Assembly (NCBI GenBank): GCA_964059195.1
Contig: CAXKWD010000004.1
Coordinates: 119,074,043 to 119,138,042, forward strand
Source: Ectobius pallidus
Lineage: Eukaryota > Arthropoda > Insecta > Blattodea > Ectobiidae
DNA: 64,000 bases
Direction: 5' to 3'
Part shown: positions 26,301-38,108 of the stretch, one piece after another
Layout: the number at the start of each line of letters is the position of its first letter
Position numbering within the stretch: position 1 is the first letter of the stretch
Translations under genes and position numbers: made by a program
The notes under the pieces: generated by a model
Told to the model about the DNA's origin: nothing
Database searches by the model: none
The model's input: the letters and a program-made list of their open reading frames with translations, nothing else

Positions 26301-29300
26301 GTCTGTCTGTCCGTCTGTCTGTCCATGTCGGATTTTCATGAAACTTGGTATACGCATTTATAATGTCCATGGGAAGAACCCTATTGCTATTGAACCAAAT
26401 CGGTTCACCGGTACCGGCATCAAACCCAATTTAGTGTTTTTATTTAAAAGCGCCATAACTCAAATACGCTTTATCGGATTTTCATGAAACTTGGTATACA
26501 CATTTATAATGTCCATGGGAAGACGTCTGTTGATATTGGACCAAATCGGTTTGCCGGTACCGGAATAATGCCCAATTTAGTGCATTTTTATGGTATTATA
26601 TAACAAAAGGATTTTCATGAAACTTGGTATACACATTTATAATGTCCATGGCAAGACGTCTGTTGATATTGGACCAAATCGGTTGGCCGGTACCGGAATA
26701 ATGCCCAATTTAGTGCATTTTTATGGTACATATAACAAAAGGCCCCATAACTCAAATATGCTTTATCCGATTTTCATGAAACTTGGTATACGCATTTATA
26801 ACGTCCATGGCCAGAAGCCTATTAATTTTGGACCTAATCGGTTGACCGGTACCAGAGTAATAACTAATTAAAGGTCACATGTTTTTTAATTTTTGTCTAC
26901 CGGTATAATTTGACAGTTAACACTATTCCTTCACTTATGCTTATCAAATGACACCGTCAAACTGACTGAGGTAGCCAAATGGTAACGCCTTGGATTCGTA
27001 TTCTGGAGGTCCCCGGATCAAATCTCGGAGCCGGCCGATTAAACATGGATTTTTTTTATTTTTATGTGAGTGCGCGATTGTCAAGGTATCACAAATCTGT
27101 AGTTCTGCTGACGCTGGTCGATTTTAATCTGATTAGAAAAACTTATTTTCTGCATATCATAATTGCAATTATAATTGATTCAACAAAAACATACTGGCAC
27201 TTTGTTACATCAGTTTACCTGATTTTATTATTCAGTGTTCTTGTTATGGTTTCACATATATGTTGAAACTTGTTTATTTTGTTTTCTAGTACTTTGTCCT
27301 TATCAAAGCTTACATCGCAGCCCAAATAGTTAAAATTCGAGGTTTGTTCCAGGCATTTATTTCCAACACTTATTTTTTATCTTACCGGATATTTTCCTCA
27401 GTGTGCCATTATTTTTGTTTTCTTTGTAGACACATTTAGATTATATTCCTTTCCTAATAAATACATTTTGTACACGGAGCGTTGGAGGCTCTCTTCATTG
27501 TCCTGTATTATGGCTATGTCATCAGCATAGAGAATCACATTTAAGTTTTTAACTCTGTTAATCGATATTCCTTCCTTCACCTCCTTTTTCCATACCTTAA
27601 TCAAATCATCCACATATATATTAAATTCACTTTTATTTCTTCTGTTTTTGACGTGCCTGGTATTTATAATAATTTTTGTGTCTTTATACAGTATAAATGT
27701 ATAATAACTTATATTATATGAGGGGGATATCCCCTTTTGTCCATTATTCTCCATAATTTTACTCTATTCATAAAATCGAAGGCTATTTCGAAGTCAATGA
27801 ATGCTACATGAGTTTCTAAATTGACTTCTCGTCTTCTTTCTAAAATCCTCTTTATACTAAAAATATCACTAGTAGATTGTCCTATTCTAAAACCAGATTG
27901 TTCCTCCTCTAAAATCACCTCTGTTATTGGTTTTAAGCGGTTATTAATTATTCTAGCATACAGCTTATAAACTGAATTTAATAGGCTTATGCCCCTATAA
28001 TTATTAGGATCATTTCTTTGTCCTTTCTTAAAAATTGGTAGTAGTTCAGCTATTTTCCATGAATCAGGTCCTTATAGCTTTGCCAACATTCACTATACAA
28101 ATGCAGCAGTCTTAGTTGGCACATTAAACCAGAATATTTCAATAGTTCTATATTTATACCGTCTGGACCATTAGCTTTCCTATTTTTCATACCTTTCAAG
28201 GCTACTTGTAATTTTTCTAGTGTGATTGGATCCACTCTTGTATTATATCTTGGTACTATATCTTCTTGTGTGAGTTCTTCACCATTAAGCAAAATAAATC
28301 TTACTTATAAACTTCGCAAAGGAAATTTGTTCTGTTAATATTCTAAATATCCAGCTTATTTCTTCACGTATGCTGATCAAACTTCCTCAAGAAACTGTGG
28401 TCTAAAACTCAATAGTTTCCAAAATGCAGTGATAATATTATAGGGAAAAATTCCTCTGACACTGGGACTTGAACCCAGGACCTTTGGCTATTCGTGCCAA
28501 TGCTCTTACCAACTGAACAACGACAGAGTTGAATTCACGGCTCCAGATAGAACCTCTCTCCTATGACTGACTGCCCTTAATGGTCTACGTCACTGACAGA
28601 CAAGTTATGTCATTTGCAGAACTGTGATGCACACTAATTAGTGATTTTTTGACCGGGCTTCCACTGTTATTGTACAGTAACATTCAAGATAAATACATGC
28701 ATATGCATTCATGTACCACAGATTATTGTCTCTGTTGGACATTACATGATAATATTATAGGAGAAAAATTCCTCTGACACTGGGACTTAAGCCCAGGACC
28801 TTTGGATATTCGTGCCAATGCTCTATCAACTGAGCTAAGCCAGAGTTCACTTCACAGCGCCAGATGGAACCTCTCTTCTATGACTAATTGCCCTTAATGG
28901 TCTACCTCACTGACAGACAAGTTATGTCATTTGCAGTAGGCCTACTGTGATGCACACTAATTAGTGATTTTTTGACCGGGCTTCCACTGTTATTGTACAG
29001 TAACATTCAAGATAAATACATGCATATGCATTCATGTACCACAGATTATTGTCTCTGTTGGACATTACATGATAATATTATAGGAGAAAAATTCCTCTGA
29101 CACTGGGACTTAAACCCAGGACCTTTGGCTATTCGTGCCAATGCTCTTACCAAATGAGCTACACTAGAGTTCAGTTAGTAAGAGCATTGGCACAGATAGC
29201 CAAAGGTCCTGGGTTCAAGTCCCAGTGTCAGAGGAATTTTTCTCCTACAATATTATGATGTAATGTCCAACAGAGATAATAATCTGTGATACATGAATGC

Positions 29301-32300
29301 ATATGCATTTACCTTCCAAAATGTACCCTATTAACACCATATGGCACTTTGTTTTATCAGTTTACCTGATTTTATTTTTTGTATTAAAAACAATTTTTTT
29401 TACTGAATTTGCATTTTGTGATTATATATATTTTTAATTAAAATTTTCAAAAATGTAATACCACAGTATAAGTATTAATACAGAACAGAAACTCAGCCCG
29501 TTTTTCTGCCAGCCGAGCATGCGCGCGCATTTACTAGCGATCGTAGCGGCCATTATGTAAGACTACAGAAACTACTCCGGGAAGTATGTAAATAAATAGG
29601 AGTGTTGTATTTATCAGAACACGCTATATTCGAAAGGACCTTATTATTCTGCTGTAAATTTCAGTAATAATAAAATACAAAATCCTGAATTGCATTTCTT
29701 CACTTTCTTGAAACATCCAGAAAGGTAAGAACGAAAATAAGTAATATTTATTGTAGGTCTACTGGCTTACTCGTGATTCTGGTGTGGTTATGTTTCAAGT
29801 TACTTTAATGTAATATTTTTATATTTTATTCTGTTGTAATGATTTCTGGTGTATAAAATAGGTCATTAATGGTCGACAAGAAAACCTAGTAACAAAATAT
29901 GTAAAATATTTGAGTGAAAATTACCGTCTATGCTTGACACACGCCGAAAACAGACAGTTTATGAATTCCTATAAAAACTCGTTAATTAAAACTGCTGTAC
30001 CGACGGTGTCTTCAATTCCAAATGCTCCTGAATTTTTTGTTTTGTTTAATGAAGTCCATCCTGCAGTAATTGACGCTACATAGACCTACAATAAATTGAA
30101 GTCGTATATTGCCATATAAGGCAAAGAATCAAAATACACTGTCAACAATGACGTGCAGGATGAACAACGTGACAGATCTATAATATAATTTACGTAATTA
30201 ATATGTAGGCTATTTATTATCATAATTTGAATTATAAATTATATTAAGGGCAATGATTTTAAAGAAAAAATACTAGGCTTAGGTACAGTCCTTAAGAGTA
30301 GCCTATTTAGGTATTGTTTACCTCTTCTTAACTAGAATATAATACATTATCTGTTTTATTATTTCTTAAATTTAAAATTAGATTTGCATTAAATAAAAAT
30401 ATTCTGTATTTTTCTCTTTTAATATAACATATTTTGCGATGTGTTTATGTATTTTCCCAAGCCATTTCATATGATGAGAATGTAGCTTTACTCAATCTCC
30501 GCATGGAGCGCTAGTGTCGTCCAGTCAACATGTTGTCATAGGACTTTTAACACACAGTTTCTTTACTGTATTAATACTTATACTGTGGTAATACGCAAAA
30601 TTTATATCCATTCTTATTTCAATAATATGTGTATATGTGCTGTAAAAACTGTGTCATTTTAGTAAATATTTACTTCAAAATAGTTTACATCCCGACTCAG
30701 CCAAGATGCATATTGAGAAATGCAGCACTGCAGACTCTTCAGGGCAATATAACACCGGTAGTGTCTGCATCAGTATAGTAGCTGAAAAAATTGCATTTTT
30801 ACTTACAGAAAGGGACCCTTTTACCCTCCTGTGGCAAGGGTGTGGTGACGTTTATTAAGTTTATTATTGCAAGATAACTTGAAAACTGTCAGTTTTATCC
30901 AGTACTACCTTATGCAGCACTCAGGACAAAACTTAAAAGTCACAAAAATGAGAGTTAACTTAATCCTAGAATAATGACACAGAAGTAGAAATCGAATTCT
31001 TTCTCCTACTATAACATGTTGCTCTTTCCTTTTTTCCCCTAACACAATAATTATTAACATTACGATCTACTTGCTTAGCTTGACTACATAAAACATGCCT
31101 GAAGAATACATGAAGAACAAACTTAGGGGGGGGGGGGGAAAGAAAACAAAATGGAGCCACTCTCTTTTCAGTGGGGTAGCTACTTAATAAATCCACTTTT
31201 TAACTAACTGGCTGTTAAACTGAATAAAACATATTTTTGACCTACTTCACACATTTTCTAATGTTGGATCTACAATGTGGTGAATCTGAATCAATCCACA
31301 ACTGATGATGCTTGGGACTGAAGCAAAAATACTCTTTGACTATAAAAACTAAGTGAAGTATCCATAGGTTTAAAATATGTTTTAAATCAGTTTAATTGCA
31401 ACTTCACAGTTTAAACTCTCACAGAAAGATCTAACAATAATAATAAACTTGCCATTTTTACAAGGATACTGTTTTGTAACCTGATTAAGATTATGAATGC
31501 CGCATTTGGGGGAAAATTACAACAACAAAATTATCCAATTTCTTAAGTGTTGACTTAACCTCACTTCCAAAAGATTTACTAAATAATAATTTATTTAGGC
31601 ATTTCTTTCAGAACCGAATAACAAACTAACTTCTAAAATAGACATACCTTAGGTAAATGGATGGCAGAAATATTTCCAGATTTCTTTCTTTTAGTGGAAC
31701 AAATGGCAGGAGTCCTGAGTACAAAAGAACTACAAGGTACACTACTTGTCTCATGGAGAACAGTAAATTTACTTGTGGATTCTGTAAAAGAAATATAAAT
31801 ATAATTTCAGACCATCACAAGTAAATAAGAGCATAGGATGCAAGTGTAAATAATGACAAAGAAAGGTTTAATATTTTAATAAAATTACTATTTAATGCTT
31901 TCAAAAATGGACTAGACACATCAACTTTTTAAATCTTTCTCAGTTATCTTGACTTTGGTAGAGGAAACGTGAAAAATTATGAGGGGAGGATCCAAAGTGT
32001 TGAAGTACAGTTCTTATTATGTCCAATGCATTGGATAGAGTAAATAAATACAATAAAATTTATAACTGCTAAGAACAATGGACATAGAAGTTAAAAGCTT
32101 CAAAAAATGCATCTCTTATAGTGCCAGGAAAAAGAAAAATTGACTACATGCTGAGCAGTCAATGTTTTCAGAATTACAACAGTTGAAATGCTTTATAAAT
32201 ATTTATGGAGTGAAAAAATTTCTGAGGTCAAGTGATCTGGGACTCAGGGCTACAGGGGTATATAAGATCTCATGTGGGTGTGCCTCAGGAGATCCACTCT

Positions 32301-35300
32301 GGATCCAAAGGTCATGGTTCAAACCTGGCCAAGGTGGATGGATTTTTCAGGACGTAAAAAATCATGGCTACAAATTTCTCCAGGAGGGACTATAAACTGT
32401 TTGATCTGTATCGTAGATTTACAGGAATTTTCAAATCCTAAAGTAGAGTCTCTGGACCATATTTCCCGGCCCTTTTATATGCAAGTAATAGCTTAGTTTC
32501 CTCTAGCTGGTTGACAAGGCGATGGGCTTACCACCTTACCTCTGTTCTCTATGAGAAAATAAGTGTAAGTCATCAATAATGTAAGTGTGAGAAAGTCATT
32601 ATAAACCAAATTGGTAGGAGTGTTGATGACAAACTGAAGGAACACAAATGCCATATTACAGTGTTTCATCGTGATTAGGCTGACCATATTACCTTGAGTC
32701 AAAAAATGGGGCCACATAAGAATGGACGTTTTGATGTTAGCATACCACTTATGTTCTATCACTACGCTGCTTGTCCACTGTAATAAATTTGAATGCTTTC
32801 TGAAGATCGTCATTAAAACTGCATGACTTTATATGAGGAAAATTTTGTTTTTCACAATTTTCTCAAAAATGGCTCTAACGATTTTCTTCAAATTTTGTAC
32901 AGGGGGTGCTTATACCAAAAGCTAAAACTTTTATTGAAACATTTTTTTTTTTTTAATTATCTGAAGCCACCCACTCTGAATACATGCTCTTTACAATACA
33001 GCCTCTTTTAACAAAAAATCGTATGAAAACAACATTTTATATTTGGGTTAGGTACCTTCTGAGGATGTGACACAAAGATTGGTGACGTCTTTCTATTTTC
33101 TTGAAGGGAACTTTACATGAAGAAAATTTAGTGTGTTGTGATTTTCTCGAAAACGACACTAACAATATTAAATATTCGTGAGCGGCTATGTTTTATGGCC
33201 ATGTGTGGAAGGAATTTTTAAAGAAATAATAAGTTAATGAAAAACCAATTGAAAGTAACTTTAATCATGTATTCATGCATAAAAACAACATATACCTTAT
33301 AAGTTTTGCTGAATTCTCCCCCTAATCTGCTCCAGAAACAATTTTTATTATTTAGCATGAAAATGTTTATGCGGAAATGGCACAAGTCTCACTGAGCACA
33401 TTACAAGTTTACATAGGCCTAGAGTAGGCTATGATTTTCAATTAGATCAGTATCTTGGCCAAAATCAGAAGGCAGAACTTGCCCTCGCTGGATATTGTAG
33501 ATTGTAATAGTATGTGGTGGACCTGCATCGAAATTACTCACTTCCATTCAGCTGGGTGCACTATTGCCACCAGTGTCAATTACATCGCTCTCACTCTCAC
33601 TAACGCTGCCAGTAGCGAACTCAAAATAACATGCCTTACTTTCGGATAATTCTGACACTTCACTAACACTTTGAATAATTAATTCTTCAGTTTCAGAACC
33701 TGTAAGACACTTTCTTCTTGTCATTTTACCGAAAATAAGGGAAAAACACGGAACAAAAAGAGCACGCTATTCACTAGATATGCACAGCCAGTGAAATCCT
33801 CTACTAAAATTACCCTGGGCACGTGTATAGGGATATTCCCAAGTCAGAGTGGATAAGAGAACATTCTCCTGCCATCTCTTGAAGATTTTATGTACTTCGT
33901 GCTTGAGAAGAGCCTTTGAGGCTGCAGAAGGCATGCCATATATGGGTTTCCGTCCGCAAAGGGTTAAATATCGTACATGGGTGCCTATACTAAGAACTAA
34001 AACTTTTATTTGCAACATTTTTTCTAAAAAATTATCTGAAGAGTAGTTATAAGTAGAGACAGGCACAATATGAAGAAAATTTTGCCAAAATATGAAATTT
34101 ATTTATGCTAAATATGAAATTATGAAGAAAAAAATTAAAAATATTATGAAATGCAATAAATCACCAATTTTATCATCTGAATATTTGTTATTTGATTTAA
34201 GACAACACACAAAGGAATATCTACCATATTCACAATGAGAGGGTAAAATAAAAACACTAGTTAACTGGTAATTAATACGTTAAATATTCACAATATTCTA
34301 TTCACCTACATTTTTCACATCACATCATCACATCAACTAATATTTATTACAATAAGATAAAAGCAGCTTTTCAATGTTTTCTGGCAAAAAGTACATCTTC
34401 TGTCGGTAAGAAACGTCTGAACTGTGTGTGTGTCTTTTTAATTTTCATTTTTTTTTTATGTATAATGCTATTTGTGTGTTGTTTCAGCTGAAACTTTGTG
34501 TTTGCAGATACCAGTATTAAAAAATAAATTAATAACAAAATTATTATGTAATTCAGTCACCCATTTGTTCAGAATAAAGATAACGGCGAAAGCCAAATAT
34601 TAAGTGCACTTTAAGCTCCGCCCACTCGATCACTCAATATTCACATTTTGTTTCTCAGGGAAGCAGGTGACAAACTATCCTTGTATATTGTCGCCGACAC
34701 TCCCGACAGTACCAAATATTAAAAATGCGAGAGTGCCCCTTGTAACAAATATTAAAACTGCTAGAGTGCCCCTTGTACCGAATATTAAAAATTCTAGAGC
34801 ACCCCTTGTGCCAAATATTAAAAATTCCAGAGCGCCCCTTGTACCAAATATTAAATGCGAGAATATGTGCCTTGTACCCAACGGTTTGTCAGCCTATTCA
34901 TCCTCAAAGAATTCGCTAGATCACGGCATAAAATGAATTGCTTCACAGGGGGAGGGCTGGCTGGGATATGTCTCATGCGAAGATGCATCTTATATTTGTT
35001 CTTTCCCAAGATATCAAATGTAGCGTAAACATAATTTGAATGTTAGTACAAATTTGTCTTTAGATAATATTACACAGGTAATAAAAAGGACTATATTCCA
35101 TACTTAACACGTTTGTTACAAAATGTGCACATAATCGTTCCATCTGTTTTAAAACAGTTTAACTCTGTCACCAATTGCGCATTCCAGATTTAGGCACACG
35201 ATCCAAATCACCACGAATCGCAAACAACACATAAATGAATATTCCCTCCTCCCTGCTAGTGAGCTGGTTCCTCTAACTTGTAAACATCCCCTACCCCCAC

Positions 35301-38073
35301 CCTTGCTGTCAAGTTAGCTTTCAGAATGCAAAAAAAATTTGACTACCTCCACTCAATATGTAGAAATTCCATTCCCGATCATAATGGAAATAGGCTATTA
35401 TTAGAGCAGAATGGTGTACGGTACCTCTTAACAGTTAGAAGTGTTGTCAAATGTCTTAGCTTTCTGGAGTAAGCGGTTTAGGGATTTGAGATGCGATTCC
35501 AGGGAAATATTTCAAAACATTTTAATAATGTGGAAAACTCGATTCATTTGTCAAATAAGTATTAATGAAGGAAAAATTTGCAAATCATACAAAATATGAA
35601 GCTTTATGAAGATTTTCACGAAATATGAAGATTTTACCAAAATATTATGAAATATGAACTTTTTTCTTGCTTGCATTGCCATCTAAACTTCGTGATTCGT
35701 AAAGATCCGAGTTTTCAGAGCGCTAGTAGCCATATTTTAGAATATGAAATTTCATATTTTGCCTGTCTCTAGTTATAAGCCACCCACTCTGAATATGTGC
35801 TCTTTGCAATAAGGCATCTCACTCTATATAAGAATGTGAAGAGAGAAAAATGTTTTGGCCATGCTTAAAGTAAAGAAAGTTACGTGAGTGCATTAATCAG
35901 GTTTTATTTGGGTTATGTGTCCTTTGGGGATGTAATGTGATCTCTTCATTTTTACAACCAATTTAGTTGAAGAGAATGACATAAATAATATTGGGCAGAG
36001 GAAGCTAAGTGAGTTTCACATTAGATCTTATATGTACATTTTGACTGGCCTACTACACATTATCACCATACTAGTTTGCATGGAATGGAGTTTTATTGTC
36101 ACAATGACTTTATGTAGCTGTTATTTTGCCTACATCTCATATATGTTAAACAAATTACACTGGTCAACAATGATTTTGTTACATAAACAATTTTGGGTGT
36201 TTCTTATGTATTTTCATCTGCTGATTCCAAAAATGAAGTCAGTAATTTTCCATCACCCACCATTTTTTTTTTAAATCCTGTTTATTAGCATTTCTGGAAT
36301 ACGAGTATAACATGCTGATTAGAATTAGTATTCTACATTTATATTTCATTTCATTGTGTCAATAATTGACTTATAACGTTTAGTGATGGTTGCCTTGAAT
36401 TCATTAGTTACAATACCTTATTTAGTCATCACGGCCTACTTGATCATATGCAAAACTGTGATTGTAAGGTAAAGTTGGCAGATGAATAGAAGCTTTCTTA
36501 AAAGAATAAAAGCTAATTCTGTACTCTCTTCCGTTGTCAATTGAATTGTGATAGAAGTGTATATTATCATCCTTAGTAGTGCATTATAAGGAGTAGTGTA
36601 AAAGTGTATAGTGATAAGAAACATGTCTCGAAAGTGTGTTAATGATAGAAACAACTTCTGTTTTGTGTGTGGTGAGCTGACTTTCAAAGCGCAGAGACGA
36701 AACTTTACTCCTCTAATAAAAAGAGCTTATCACTGTTATTTTAACAACAAAATAGACCAGAACAAGACATGGACCCCAGAAATCTGTTGTACCAAATGTG
36801 TAACACTATTATCTGGCTGGTTGAAAGGATCCCGTCATATGCCTTTTGCAGTCCCCGTGATAGGGCGCGAACCTAAGGACCATTTGACAGACTGCTACTT
36901 CTGCTTGACAAATATATCTGGAATAAGTTCGAAGTTCAGACACACTGTTAAATATCCATCTTTAGATTCAGCAATTCGACCGGTGCTTCATGGGCCAGGA
37001 TTTCCCATAACATCTCCACCAGATGACATAACAACGTCTGAAGAATTTCCTGATATTCAGGATGAATTACAGAATGATTAAGATTTTGTGGAAGAAGATG
37101 CTACAAATGAAGCTCACAATGAATCACAGGATGATTTAAATGATTTGGTTCGGGATCTAGTCCAGTCGATATCACTTTTTACCTGGAAAATATTCCGAAG
37201 TTAATGAAATTTTTATAGGTTATTTGGGGGTACTCTAGGATGTCTATCCTAAGTTTTCGACCTCGAGGACCCTGTGCTAACTTGGGGTGGGGCAAAAACC
37301 TCAAAATTGTTGGACTTTTTTCAATTTTTCGCTTCTATCTCGTAAACTAAGCATATTTTGTGCACCATAGTACAATACAAAGTTGTAGAGCATTAAATTT
37401 TCTAAAATTTGGTTGATAAAACGAATTTGTAGACCCAATATTAACCGAGATACGGCCGATCAAAGTTTTACAAATTTTCTGAAAATGTAAAAAAATATCC
37501 GAAAATCGAAGGTTTTGGCCCTATACTATTTATTACCATCATTCACATGTTAATTATGTTAATCACTCATTAATATCAACATCTTGGAATACATATGACC
37601 CCTTCCTCCACCCCCTCTTCCCACCCCTCTCCCTCCCCCAAACGTGAAGATGCCTCATTTTAACGTAAGAAATGCATTTTAAGAAACCGTCTCACACCAA
37701 AAACCCTTTCGTTGTACACACAATGTGATGTCACCGGAGAGGGGGTCCGCTGACCAAGAGCCTATTGTTGTGATTTGCAGTTATTTACATATTTTCGTGC
37801 CTGGTCATCACCCTACTGTGAATTCCTGTTAACCCATAATCTTGAACCTCAATAAACGTAGATCAGGTAGTTAAAAAATCAATAATTAGTAGTAAAGAAT
37901 TAAAGTAATAGAAGTATAGAATTTATTTACAAAAAATCATAATCTAGAGCAAAATTATAATAATTAAGATAATTGCAGGTGTTATGACGAACGTAGAAAT
38001 ATTTTGTAATAATTAATACATAGTGTATCAGGCTACGAAAACCTTGGAGCGCTTGGGGGCTGCCGGACCTTCC

Positions 38074-38108
<35 letters not shown>

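Noticed and set aside
26299..26871. Repeated peptide FMKLGIRIYNVHGK
   Set aside because: It is a translation of the tandem units in the composite repeat; the frame shifts between units and the same sequence occurs reversed in copy A.
28440..28560. Functional tRNA-Phe gene
   Set aside because: Units are diverged, lie within ~320 bp tandem repeats, and the body is unlike canonical insect tRNA-Phe.
33767..34066. 99-codon minus-strand ORF
   Set aside because: It crosses the boundary of the hAT element and the piggyBac-like terminus; no domain.
36032..36274. 80-codon ORF at the left edge of the 5.1 kb transposon
   Set aside because: It runs across the transposon's left TIR (36158) and ends in a poly-T tract; no domain.
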